From Anoxybacillus sp050480245 (lineage in GTDB: Bacteria; Bacillota; Bacilli; Bacillales; Anoxybacillaceae), in the NCBI GenBank assembly GCA_050480245.1, contig JBCNEQ010000044.1: a stretch of 46,493 nucleotides of DNA, one strand, 5' to 3'. The notes under the pieces are model-generated. The model did no database searches. It saw nothing but the letters and a program-made list of their open reading frames with translations, and had not been told where the DNA came from. How positions within the stretch are numbered: the stretch's first letter is position 1; every line of letters begins with the position of its first letter. This document shows positions 1 through 7,333 of the stretch, in pieces. Both the position numbers and the translations under genes were made by a program.

Positions 1-1
1 G

Positions 2-175
2 GTTAAAGTCAAAGAGAACATCTCGGGTACATTTCGCGAAGAAACATTCGCCCAGTCGTTTTGTATCACAAGAAGCATCGTTTCCACACTGACGAAACAC
101 GAAAAAAACGTGTGGGATTCGTTATGTCTTCTGTTGACAGGCGAAACGCTCGATCGTGTTCTTTCTACCACTTAG
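2..175 (+). pseudogene. IS66-family transposase, C-terminal fragment
   Basis: An open frame enters from the left edge and stops at 173-175. Its 57 residues contain VKVKENISGTFR, then a run resembling FCITRSIVSTLTKH, then WDSLCLLLTGE. This resembles the conserved C-terminus of IS66-type TnpC transposases, where a 'K-x-SG-x-FR ... A-x-x-FC-x-IRS-x-x-ST' pattern precedes the end of the protein. Only the tail lies in the window, so whether the full element is intact upstream cannot be judged. Its presence beside AT-rich orphan genes suggests that the left end of the window is a site of insertion and decay. Confidence 0.65.
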
Positions 176-202
176 GGCATTTTCTATCACGGAGATGCCC
201 TA
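173..202 (+). terminator. Hairpin after transposase tail
   Basis: TAGGGCAT (173-180) and ATGCCCTA (195-202) form an 8-bp stem that starts in the transposase stop codon and is followed by a short T-rich stretch. It may be a weak terminator or part of the end of the insertion element. Confidence 0.35.
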
Positions 203-299
203 TTTGTGTTGCGCTCCTTTACATACTACTATCGGGGTGAATAGTTACTATAATAGAAGTGGAGGGCACTCATTCTATTAATAGGGAGGTTAAAATCAC

Positions 300-842
300 T
301 TGAAAAATAACTTACTTAAAAAATACCAACAATTAAATATGCCTCATAAGTTTTTAGTAACTGAGGTAGACAATATATTAAAAAAGAAATATAAAGCGGT
401 TGAAGTTCCTGTCAATGAGTTTATAGAGTTTAAAAAAGATCCTTTTGTTGATTATTCAACATTTGTGAAAAGTTACTTTATTCAAAATGAGGAGATTTTG
501 AATAGTTTGTATAGTGAGAAAGAGAAAGCGGACATTGATAGAATGAGAGAGTGTATTCAAGAGATGAGGGCGGCTGGTGAACTTCTTCTTCCGCAACCGA
601 GTGATGAAGATTATGATTTGCAGGTTAGATATACTAATTTTGCAGAGGGAAGACTAATAGCAGTTATTTTAGAAAGTATAGATAGACAATATGTCAGTGG
701 TTTTCAAATGCAAGGTGCAATGTGTGAGAAATTATATCATGAACTAAAGGTATTTAAAGGAATTGATCCAGCAGATTGTGTAGAAGGGAACCCTATTTTG
801 GATGAGTATTTGGAAGCTTTGGTGAAAGCAGGTTATTTATAG
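300..842 (+). CDS. Orphan 180-aa protein, function unknown
   Basis: The frame starts at TTG 300 behind GGGAGGT (284-290) and encodes 180 residues. No signal peptide or membrane segment is visible. The protein is acidic and apparently helical, with Lys/Tyr-rich N-terminal (1-45) and acidic middle parts (ESIDRQ, PSDEDYD). I do not recognise the family. Base composition is clearly more AT-rich than the housekeeping genes to the right (AAA, TTA, ATA and AAT codons dominate). It is flanked by a transposase remnant and broken frames, so horizontal acquisition is likely. Size and context would suit an immunity or phage-type accessory protein, but nothing in the sequence shows this. Confidence 0.7.
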   Translation: MKNNLLKKYQQLNMPHKFLVTEVDNILKKKYKAVEVPVNEFIEFKKDPFVDYSTFVKSYFIQNEEILNSLYSEKEKADIDRMRECIQEMRAAGELLLPQPSDEDYDLQVRYTNFAEGRLIAVILESIDRQYVSGFQMQGAMCEKLYHELKVFKGIDPADCVEGNPILDEYLEALVKAGYL

Positions 843-851
843 GAATAAAAA

Positions 852-962
852 ATGGTAAGAAACTTCGCTCATCTAGAAAAATTACGAAGAGCAGGTTATA
901 TTACATGGGAACTCGGTAAACCAAGAACACTAAGAATCTTAAAATTACAAGGAATCAATTAA
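852..962 (+). pseudogene. LexA-like winged-helix remnant
   Basis: A 36-aa frame begins at ATG 852, ten bases after the preceding stop. It contains LEKLRRAGYITWELGKPRTLRI, close to the recognition helix and wing of the LexA N-terminal domain ('L-x-x-LE-x-KGYI-x-R-x-x-x-KPRALRI'). The rest of the domain and the protease domain are missing, with stops directly upstream in frame (846-848) and downstream (960-962). Best read as a decayed fragment of a LexA-like regulator; a tiny expressed DNA-binding peptide is possible but unsupported. Confidence 0.45.
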
Positions 963-1124
963 TATGATGCCTTTTTTAAATGCTTCCTAAAGATCAATCT
1001 GTATTACAGTAGAGGATACATCTCCCACAGTGTATAATATTTATTAGATATTATAAATTAAACTTTAATACGCAGAAGTGTACAGCGTTTATAGTTGTAT
1101 CAGTACAATCGCCATTCCACGCTT

Positions 1125-1247
1125 ATGTCCGCATATAAGCATATTAAAGATGAAAAGTTTCGCTACTACATTTTGAAACAAAAGTCGGATGTGTTACAGG
1201 CAATGAGGTCGTTTTTCCGGAAAGAAGAATTGAAAACACTCGTTTAA
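1125..1247 (+). other. Unassigned 40-aa open frame (possible gene tail)
   Basis: ATG 1125 to TAA 1245 gives a basic peptide (MSAYKHIKDEKFRYY and onward, ending KEELKTLV). The frame stays open upstream to about 1095 and no ribosome binding site precedes the ATG, so it looks like the 3' end of a lost gene. I do not recognise it. The neighbouring stretch 963-1100 is AT-rich with no supportable gene. Confidence 0.25.
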
Positions 1248-1288
1248 ATCCTTGTGTCATGCAAGGTTTTTTTTTGGAGAAAAAACAG

Positions 1289-1318
1289 TTGACAAACGGG
1301 TGGGGGTTTTTGTAATAT
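1289..1318 (+). promoter_or_regulatory. SigA-type promoter of the rhodanese operon
   Basis: TTGACA (1289-1294), an 18-nt spacer and TAATAT (1313-1318). The -35 is a perfect consensus. It lies about 75 bp upstream of the rhodanese start and inside the operator region described separately. Confidence 0.75.
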
Positions 1319-1378
1319 ACTCATAGAGGTAATGGTAATAAATTATTTTTTTGAGATTAAAAATACCCTTATGAGTAT
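1317..1378 (+). promoter_or_regulatory. Candidate CsoR/CstR-type operators
   Basis: ATACTCATA (1317-1325), overlapping the -10 box, is the exact inverse of TATGAGTAT (1370-1378). The downstream site reads ATACCCTTATGAGTAT (1363-1378), a near-palindrome of the form ATACCC-N4-GGGTAT. A more degenerate relative, ATACTCATAGAGGTAA, sits at 1317-1332. From memory, persulfide-sensing CstR repressors use paired operators of this AT-flanked C-run/G-run type in front of rhodanese/TusA/persulfide-dioxygenase operons. Assignment to CstR is inference; no CsoR-family gene lies in the window. Confidence 0.5.
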
Positions 1379-1393
1379 ATAAGGGGTGAAAAA

Positions 1394-1690
1394 ATGAAAC
1401 ATATATTGCCGCAAGAAGTTGAGCAGCAATTAAAAGAAGGTCGTGCGCTAAGCATTATTGATGTCCGCGAACATGGAGAAGTGGCCCAAGGTAAAATTCC
1501 AGGTGCGCGCCACATCCCGCTTGGTCAACTGCTTGAGCGGATGAATGAAATTGACAAAAACGAAGGGCATATTCTCGTTTGCCGCTCAGGAAACAGAAGT
1601 GGCATGGCTTGTCAATTGTTAGAAAGTTACGGATACCGCGTTGTAAATATGACAGGCGGTATGCTTGAGTGGACAGGAGAGATTGAATGA
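1394..1690 (+). CDS. Single-domain rhodanese (sulfurtransferase)
   Basis: 98-aa cytoplasmic protein, a complete single rhodanese domain. IDVREHGEVAQGKIPGARHIP at 22-42 is the CH2A-like N-terminal signature, and the active-site loop CRSGNRSG has the catalytic Cys at residue 63; the protein ends in a GGMLEW motif. Such proteins carry persulfide sulfur on Cys and pass it to acceptors such as TusA or thiols. The start at ATG 1394 follows AAGGGGTG (1381-1388). It is the first gene of the operon and overlaps the frame of the TusA gene, so translation is probably coupled. It is the only gene of the operon that looks fully intact. Confidence 0.9.
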   Translation: MKHILPQEVEQQLKEGRALSIIDVREHGEVAQGKIPGARHIPLGQLLERMNEIDKNEGHILVCRSGNRSGMACQLLESYGYRVVNMTGGMLEWTGEIE

Positions 1691-1704
1691 TAGAAGGGAA
1701 TGGA

Positions 1705-1908
1705 ATGACGATTCACGTCGATCTTGTCGTTGATGCGCGTGGTTTATCGTGTCCGATGCCGATTGTTCGCACGAAAAAGGCGATGGAACAGCTACAGCCT
1801 GGCCAAGTACTTGAAGTGCAAGCGACAGATAAAGGGTCACTTGCTGATATTCAAGGTTGGGCGAAAAACACGGGCCATCAATATAAAGGAGCCGTTTTTC
1901 TTATTTGA
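1705..1908 (+). CDS. TusA-like sulfur carrier, C-terminally truncated
   Basis: The best start is ATG 1705, preceded by AGAAGGGA; an in-frame ATG at 1687 is also open. The protein has the TusA/SirA/YeeD fold signature: VDARGLSCPMPIV with the sulfur-accepting Cys, followed by the beta-strand run LEVQATDKGSLADIQGW. After GHQYKG the normal last strand of the family is replaced by AVFLI and a stop. In the next frame the sequence becomes a rhodanese domain (FDVRNQSDF), so a rearrangement has cut the TusA gene. It may still fold, being about 8-10 residues short, but functionality is doubtful. Confidence 0.75.
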   Translation: MTIHVDLVVDARGLSCPMPIVRTKKAMEQLQPGQVLEVQATDKGSLADIQGWAKNTGHQYKGAVFLI

Positions 1909-2640
1909 CGTTCGCAATCAATCTGATTTTGCTGATTGAAAAATTGAAGGAGAACATATTGAATATTTAAACGTTCCTTATTTTGAATTAATTGATGGCG
2001 TTGAGCACGTATTAGAACGTTTGCCAAAAGATAAGAAAATCGTTGTCGTTTGCGCCAAAGAAGGATCTTCTGCCAAAGAGGGATCTTCAACGACGGTTGC
2101 TGATATGCTTGCTGAAAAAGGTTTGGAAGTGTTTTATTTAAAAGGAGGCATGAAGGCGTGGGGCGAATACTTATATCCGGTTGTTGCATACGAAGATGAA
2201 AATGTGAAAGTATATCAATTTATTCGTGATTGTTGTTCTCTGGCGATACAATTTTCGTTAGCGGTCTCGGGCGACCAGACTTAGGCGGAAAAGCGCGCGA
2301 GTGGGCGAAAGATTTATACGACACAGTGTATAACAAAGTAGCACAAATTGCTGATGATGTCATCGTGCTTCCTGCACACTACGCAAACTTTGATCAAGAA
2401 GTCAATGAACAAGGATATATCGGCAATACGTTAGGGAACATTCGTCAAATGAACGAAATCATGCAAGGGAAAACGGAAGAAGAGTTCGTTGAACAGGTGG
2501 CACAATCTGTATCTTCTGAAACACCACCAAACTTTGAAGACATTGTTGCCATCAACCGTGGTGTAAAATATGCAACGCCGGAGCAACAACAAGAACTTGA
2601 AATTGGTCCAAACCGTTGTGCCGTTCACCATACACATTAA
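1889..2640 (+). pseudogene. Broken rhodanese/metallo-beta-lactamase (YrkH-like) gene
   Basis: Three lesions lie in one gene. In frame 2, from 1889, a rhodanese domain runs FDVRNQSDFAD, then a TGA at 1937-1939 where the family has Trp (DWKIEGE), then KIEGEHIEYLNVPYF, VVVCAKEGSS and GGMKAWGEYL to YQFIR. Near 2225 the frame jumps to frame 1 and continues as the end of a metallo-beta-lactamase domain (LFSGDTIFVSGLGRPDLGGKA, VLPAHY) up to IGPNRCAVHH. The intervening part, about 100 residues with the HxHxDH metal ligands, is deleted. Codons for AKEGSS are duplicated (2054-2071 and 2072-2089). The original gene would have been a persulfide dioxygenase-like rhodanese fusion; this copy cannot be functional. 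Confidence 0.85.
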
Positions 2641-2680
2641 AACGTTTTTGTTTCATGTATTAAAAGGAATTTTATTCAAC

Positions 2681-2706
2681 CTCACGATTTGCGAGTTTTT
2701 TTTTCG
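2681..2706 (+). terminator. Weak terminator after the sulfur operon
   Basis: CTCAC-GATTT-GCGAG has a short imperfect stem followed directly by nine T residues. The stem is poor, so this is tentative. The rest of the 2641-2819 gap shows no gene. Confidence 0.4.
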
Positions 2707-2819
2707 ATTTTGCGAAACTTTTTGGACACAATAGTCGTATACAATGTGTGTGAAGGAAGGTATTCTCTTTTATTTTCGTTCATTTTTCATTACAATATAA
2801 AATGATGGAGGGATGTACT

Positions 2820-3506
2820 ATGTTTTTTCATCCAATGGATTTTCTCATTTTAATTGCCTTCGGGGTATCGATTTGGGCGCAATTCAAAGTAAGAGGAAAC
2901 TTTAGCAAATGGTCGGATGTTCCAGCTTCATCTGGTTTAACAGGAGCGGAAGTTGCGCGACTCATTTTAGACAGAAATGGGTTATATGATGTGCCAGTTG
3001 AGCTTGTTCCAGGCACATTAACGGATCACTACGATCCAATTGCGCGTGCGGTTCGTTTATCAGAGCCTGTGTACTACGGTCGTTCGATTGCTGCTGTATC
3101 GGTGGCTGCCCATGAAGTTGGCCATGCGGTGCAACATCAACAAGCGTATGGTGCGCTCGTTTTACGGCACCGTATGTTCCCGCTCGTGAATTTTACATCA
3201 GGAATTGCTCCATTCCTTCTTCTTGGCGGGTTTTTGATGCAACAATTTTCTTTAATTGGTTTAGGGATCATTTTATTCTCGTTTGCAGTAGCTTTCCAAG
3301 TCATTACGTTGCCTGTGGAGTTTAATGCTAGTTCGCGTGCAAAAGACTTTATGATCGCGGAAGGGATTATTCGTAATGAAGAAGAACGAGGGGTAAACAA
3401 AGTATTAAACGCCGCGGCATTAACGTATGTTGCAGCAGCGCTTATTTCAGTGTTAGAATTAATTAAGTATGTGCTTATTTTTCTACAAGGAAACGATGAA
3501 GATTAA
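2820..3506 (+). CDS. yugP: YugP-family zinc metallopeptidase (membrane)
   Basis: 228-aa integral membrane protein of the neutral zinc metallopeptidase family (YugP, DUF2268-like 'Zn_peptidase_2'). The catalytic motif HEVGH is at 98-102, inside the longer AAHEVGHAVQH pattern. Hydrophobic segments are at about 6-20, 125-165 and near the C-terminus (AAALISVLELIKYVLIF). The true start is ATG 2820, seven bases after GGAGGG (2807-2812); the in-frame ATGs at 2802 and 2805 lie on or before the ribosome binding site. The gene is followed closely by yugS, as in other Bacillaceae. The physiological substrate is not known. Confidence 0.9.
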   Translation: MFFHPMDFLILIAFGVSIWAQFKVRGNFSKWSDVPASSGLTGAEVARLILDRNGLYDVPVELVPGTLTDHYDPIARAVRLSEPVYYGRSIAAVSVAAHEVGHAVQHQQAYGALVLRHRMFPLVNFTSGIAPFLLLGGFLMQQFSLIGLGIILFSFAVAFQVITLPVEFNASSRAKDFMIAEGIIRNEEERGVNKVLNAAALTYVAAALISVLELIKYVLIFLQGNDED

Positions 3507-3511
3507 TCAAT

Positions 3512-3555
3512 AGGAGGTGGCATCCGCACGCATGATTGCGTGCGGGCGTTCCTTG
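3512..3555 (+). promoter_or_regulatory. Hairpin between Shine-Dalgarno and TTG start of yugS
   Basis: AGGAGGTG (3512-3519) is followed by CCGCACGCA (3524-3532), loop TGAT, TGCGTGCGG (3537-3545), a perfect 9-bp GC-rich stem. The likely start, TTG 3553, lies eight bases 3' of the stem. Folding would bring the Shine-Dalgarno close to TTG, which is otherwise too distant. See the finding for alternatives. Confidence 0.55.
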
Positions 3556-4878
3556 GACATATTTAGTTTATGGATGATTGTACTTCTTATTGCGCTTACT
3601 GGTTTTTTTGTCGCTTCGGAATTTGCGATTGTAAAAGTGCGACCGTCGCGCATTGATCAGCTGATTGAAGAAGGCAACAAAAAAGCGGTAGCAGCGAAAC
3701 ATGTCATTACGCATTTAGATGAGTATTTATCTGCAAATCAGCTCGGAATTACAATGACATCGCTCGGTCTTGGTTGGCTCGGGGAACCGACAGTGGAACG
3801 AGCGCTCCATCCACTTTTTGATCAGTTTAACGTATCTCCATCATTTGCGCACGGCGCTTCGTTTATTGTTGCATTTGCAACAATTACGTTTGTTCATGTC
3901 GTTATTGGGGAATTGGCGCCGAAGACAATTGCGATTCAAAAAGCGGAAGCTATCACATTGTGGACAGCGCGTCCGCTCATGTTATTTTATCGTGTCATGT
4001 ATCCATTTATTTGGTTATTAAACGGATCTGCCCGCTTAGTTGTTCGTTTATTTGGCTTCCAGTTGTCTAGTGAGCAAGAATTGGCTCATTCCGAAGAAGA
4101 ATTGCGCCTTCTTTTATCAGCTAGTTACAAAAACGGGGAAATTAACCACGCGGAATATAAATATGTCAATAACATTTTCCGTTTTGATGACCGTGTCGCA
4201 AAAGAAATAATGGTTCCACGAAAAGAGATTGTTGCGTTAGATGTCAATGATTCGATGGAACATGTGTTACAAACGATTCGTGAAGAAAAGTACACGCGCT
4301 ATCCAGTCATTGATGGAGATAAAGACCATATACTCGGATTATTGAACGTGAAAGAGCTGTTTACTGATCTTGTTGTGAACTGTCAGGAGCGAAAGCAGCT
4401 GCGTGAATATATTCGTCCAATTATTCAAGTAATCGAAACGGTCCCTATTCAAGATTTGCTTGTGCAAATGCAAAAAGAGCGCATTCATATGGCCATTTTA
4501 GTTGATGAATATGGCGGAACATCTGGTTTAGTGACAGTCGAAGATATTTTAGAGGAAATTGTTGGAGAAATTCGAGATGAGTTCGATACGGATGAAGCTC
4601 CACTTATTCAAGTAATTGACGAAAATCGTACGATTGTTGATGGAAAAGTGCTCATTAGTGAAATTAATGATTTATTCGGCTTAGAAATTGACGATACAGA
4701 CGTCGATACAATCGGTGGATGGGTGTTAACAGAGCGCTATAACATTCGTCCTGGGGAGCAAATTGAGTTTGGTCATTGCGTATTTACCGTTATAGAATTG
4801 GACGGTCACCATGTGAAAAAAATTGAGGTGACACGTCGTCCGCAAGTAGAGGATGTATATGAAGAGGCCGCGTTATAA
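3553..4878 (+). CDS. yugS: CNNM/CorC-type membrane protein, YugS
   Basis: About 441 aa. Order: DUF21 membrane domain (hydrophobic segments within roughly 1-150, with the FFVASEFAIVK start of the family), paired CBS domains (IMVPRKEIVAL at the start, TRYPVIDGD in the first, MAILVDEYGGTSGLVT in the second), then a CorC/HlyC domain (TIGGWVLTERYNI). Such proteins are linked to Mg2+/divalent cation efflux, and older annotation as 'hemolysin' is misleading. The start is taken at TTG 3553 (protein begins MDIFSLW) because the family begins there; GTG 3517 sits on the Shine-Dalgarno and ATG 3532 lies inside the hairpin. A second, shorter paralogue occurs at 29544. Confidence 0.9.
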   Translation: MDIFSLWMIVLLIALTGFFVASEFAIVKVRPSRIDQLIEEGNKKAVAAKHVITHLDEYLSANQLGITMTSLGLGWLGEPTVERALHPLFDQFNVSPSFAHGASFIVAFATITFVHVVIGELAPKTIAIQKAEAITLWTARPLMLFYRVMYPFIWLLNGSARLVVRLFGFQLSSEQELAHSEEELRLLLSASYKNGEINHAEYKYVNNIFRFDDRVAKEIMVPRKEIVALDVNDSMEHVLQTIREEKYTRYPVIDGDKDHILGLLNVKELFTDLVVNCQERKQLREYIRPIIQVIETVPIQDLLVQMQKERIHMAILVDEYGGTSGLVTVEDILEEIVGEIRDEFDTDEAPLIQVIDENRTIVDGKVLISEINDLFGLEIDDTDVDTIGGWVLTERYNIRPGEQIEFGHCVFTVIELDGHHVKKIEVTRRPQVEDVYEEAAL

Positions 4879-4894
4879 TAACGCGCCTCTTTTT
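4864..4894. terminator. Bidirectional terminator, yugS / pseudouridine synthase
   Basis: GAGGCCGCGTTA and TAACGCGCCTC form an 11-bp stem with one bulged C, followed by TTTTT. It includes the yugS stop codon and abuts the stop of the convergent gene. Confidence 0.85.
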
Positions 4895-5789
4895 ATATTA
4901 TATCGCCGAAAATCGTTTCATCAGGTAATGCGGAGCATGTGATGAGCTCTTTTGTAAACGGGTGAGGAAACGATAAGGAGATCGCATGTAACGCTTGCCG
5001 ATCAATCCAAGGTTTTCCTCCATATAATGTATCGCCGACTAATGGATGACCGATATAGCTCATATGGACACGAATTTGGTGCGTTCGTCCTGTATCGAGG
5101 GTGAGGCGAACGAGCGACACATTTTTTTGTTTGTCATATTGTATACGTTCGTAATGAGTAATGGCGATATCACCTGTTCTCGATACGCGCCGCTTCGTTG
5201 GATGATGACGATCGCGTCCGATTGGTGCTTGAATCGTTCCTTTTTCCTTTTTCATATACCCGTGAACAAGAGCAATATATGTGCGGTGAATCATTCGCTT
5301 GGCTAAATATTTGTCGAGCATGGCGCCAGCAAGCGCATGTTTCGCGAATAAAATGACGCCGCTTGTATCGCGATCGAGCCGATGTACATGGCGAACTTTG
5401 CTATGAATTCCTTCACATTGAAAGTAAAAAGCAACTGCATTCGCTAATGTATTCGTTTGATTCGGTTGCGTCGGATGAACATCCATATGTGCAGGTTTGT
5501 TAATGACGAGCACATGATCGTCTTCAAACACAACATGAAGCGGGAGCGGTGTTGGAGTCGGTTCAATCGTTTCTTCTTTCATATGAATGCGAATGCGATC
5601 ATGCGGTGAAATGATTGTTCGAAAAGAAACGATTTTGTCATTTATAGCCACTGCCTTTGTCATTCGCCACTCATGCAACATTTTTTTCGGAACGAACCAT
5701 TTCGTTTGTAATGCTTGTTCAAGTGGTAAGCCAACCCATGATTGTGGCGCTTCAAACATCAGCCAATTTCCTTTCTTTTGTACATTCAT
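4893..5789 (-). CDS. yhcT: RluA-family 23S rRNA/tRNA pseudouridine synthase
   Basis: 298 aa. Converts uridine to pseudouridine in structured RNA; the exact target base is not evident. The catalytic motif HRLDRDTSG lies at 136-144 with catalytic Asp 139. Other family blocks are VINKPAHMDVHPT (about 96-107), GRTHQIRVHM and HPLVGDTLYGG. A divergent S4-like N-terminal region precedes the catalytic domain. The start is ATG at 5789 (MNVQKKGNW); the frame is open further upstream but without a better ribosome binding site. The symbol rests on synteny with yhcU and yhcV downstream, as in B. subtilis, so function is surer than name. Confidence 0.85.
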   Translation of the reverse strand: MNVQKKGNWLMFEAPQSWVGLPLEQALQTKWFVPKKMLHEWRMTKAVAINDKIVSFRTIISPHDRIRIHMKEETIEPTPTPLPLHVVFEDDHVLVINKPAHMDVHPTQPNQTNTLANAVAFYFQCEGIHSKVRHVHRLDRDTSGVILFAKHALAGAMLDKYLAKRMIHRTYIALVHGYMKKEKGTIQAPIGRDRHHPTKRRVSRTGDIAITHYERIQYDKQKNVSLVRLTLDTGRTHQIRVHMSYIGHPLVGDTLYGGKPWIDRQALHAISLSFPHPFTKELITCSALPDETIFGDII

Positions 5790-5894
5790 TCGTCTCACTC
5801 TCTTTATACAATAAATTACCAACACAAAAAAGCGGGTTGGTGTGTTACAATTTCGTTATAGATTAGGAAGTGAAATGGAATAAGGTGAGGCCAA

Positions 5895-6287
5895 TTGAAA
5901 ACCGTCTATGCTGCTACGGAAGAACAAAAGCAATATATTCATTCGCTTACTGAACAATTTTATACAGGCATTTTTCCAAAGTATTTTACAGATGATGAGA
6001 TTGAAACATTTCAATCGCTCGGCATATTACAGTTTGAAGCTTCCACATATGACGGAACGTTGAAAGAGGCGTTTACGATTATTTCTGCATTACAATCGTT
6101 ACAAGCCATTATTGAATGTGTTTCCTCCCATCATCTTTCAGCTCATTATGAACATCTGTTTCAGCGCAATATCGAACGGCTAGAACAGCATGGGATTAGT
6201 TTTCCACTCACTCTTGAACATTTTTTGCATGAAAAAGATGAGTATGTAAGCATGTATATGAAGCCTGTTCATGCTTGGGTGATGTAA
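5895..6287 (+). CDS. yhcU: YhcU-family protein, unknown function
   Basis: 130-aa soluble protein starting at TTG 5895 behind AAGGTGAGG (5882-5890). It begins MKTVYAATEEQKQYI and is mostly helical by appearance, with FPKYFTDDEIETF near residue 30 and a C-terminal tail ending in MKPVHAWVM. No catalytic motif is visible. Identity rests on overall resemblance to YhcU and its position between the yhcT-like and yhcV-like genes. It ends in a strong shared terminator. Confidence 0.75.
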   Translation: MKTVYAATEEQKQYIHSLTEQFYTGIFPKYFTDDEIETFQSLGILQFEASTYDGTLKEAFTIISALQSLQAIIECVSSHHLSAHYEHLFQRNIERLEQHGISFPLTLEHFLHEKDEYVSMYMKPVHAWVM

Positions 6288-6315
6288 AAAAGCCTTCATC
6301 ATGAAGGCTTTTTAT
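6287..6315. terminator. Bidirectional terminator
   Basis: AAAAAGCCTTC and GAAGGCTTTTT flank a short loop (ATCAT). It serves both yhcU and the convergent thioredoxin-like gene. Confidence 0.85.
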
Positions 6316-6776
6316 TTTATTTGTTCAAACCACTTCCGGAACACGTCTTCTTCATAATATCCTTCGATGCGTGCGACTTCTTCCCCGTTTTTAAAGTGAA
6401 CGATCGTAGGTGTCGCTTCAATATGATACTCGTCCCATCCTTCTTCAAATTCAAGAAGGTTAAATTGTTTTAAATCGATTCCCATTTCTTTCGCTAGCGG
6501 AGCAACGACAGGCGTCGTTTTTTTACAAAATTCACACGTTGAACTGTAAAAGTAAATGGTCATTGTCTCCTTATTATTTAATGCTTCTTTTAGCTCATTA
6601 GGTAAAATAACGTTTTGATAATTCGGATCATCAAGCAGATCGATCGTAGCTGGGTGCAACTCTTCCTTTTTAAACGGGTTTCCTTCGGCTTTTTGCTTTT
6701 GGCTATATGATGTTATCCAAGCCATTGCACCAAATAAAATGATAATTATGCCACCGAAAATAAGCAACTTTTTCAT
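6312..6776 (-). CDS. Membrane-anchored thioredoxin-like protein
   Basis: 154 aa. An N-terminal signal anchor (KKLLIFGGIIIILFGAMAWI, 2-21) leads to an extracytoplasmic thioredoxin fold with active site CEFC (81-84) and the cis-Pro motif ATPT (Pro 123). It likely works on protein disulfides outside the membrane with its partner BdbC/DsbB: the two genes overlap by four bases (ATGA), so they are coupled. It could act as the oxidase partner of BdbC or as a reductant; the sequence alone does not decide. The CEFC dipeptide differs from the CPHC of DsbA. Confidence 0.8.
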   Translation of the reverse strand: MKKLLIFGGIIIILFGAMAWITSYSQKQKAEGNPFKKEELHPATIDLLDDPNYQNVILPNELKEALNNKETMTIYFYSSTCEFCKKTTPVVAPLAKEMGIDLKQFNLLEFEEGWDEYHIEATPTIVHFKNGEEVARIEGYYEEDVFRKWFEQIK

Positions 6777-7201
6777 ATGTATTTCCCTTCTTTCTCCATT
6801 CGGATCACTTGATAACTAATAATGCCGATGAAAATAAAGGCAATTAGCGCTAGAAGAGGAATGGTAATAAACCCAAGCCAGTTCAGATAATCCCCTGTAC
6901 ATGGCACAATGCCGCATGATGGAGCAGTGTCGCGGAAAAACGTTACTTTTTGAATTAAATAATGGTATGAAGAAATTGTGCCGCCAATGACCGATAACAT
7001 AAGCGTATAACGTGCGATCATAAATTCTTTTCGCACGAGAGCCATGGCAAGCAAAAACACTTGTGGGTACATAAAAATGCGTTGGTACCAACAAAGTTCA
7101 CATGGGATAAATTTCATTACCTCAGAAAAATAAAGGCTGCCAAGTGTAGCGATTAGTGCCACGCTCCAAGCGGCTAATAAATAATTTTCTTTCCGCACCA
7201 T
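6773..7201 (-). CDS. bdbC: Disulfide bond formation protein BdbC (DsbB family)
   Basis: 142-aa membrane protein with four hydrophobic helices. It carries both DsbB-type cysteine pairs: CELC (34-37) after the first helix and Cys 96/Cys 101 (CGIVPC) in the second external loop. The enzyme passes electrons from a thiol-disulfide oxidoreductase to menaquinone. The start ATG at 7201 follows GAAGGTGAAACG. It is first in a two-gene unit with the thioredoxin-like gene, and divergent from yhcV. Confidence 0.92.
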   Translation of the reverse strand: MVRKENYLLAAWSVALIATLGSLYFSEVMKFIPCELCWYQRIFMYPQVFLLAMALVRKEFMIARYTLMLSVIGGTISSYHYLIQKVTFFRDTAPSCGIVPCTGDYLNWLGFITIPLLALIAFIFIGIISYQVIRMEKEGKYI

Positions 7202-7333
7202 CGTTTCACCTTCTTATTCTTATTCTTTGTTCATTATAGTACATAGAAAGAAATGATGTAAATTCCGACGATATTTTACTTACATAATGAACGGTTGAAC
7301 GTACACAATAAAAAGCGAAAGGGGAGGATGATA

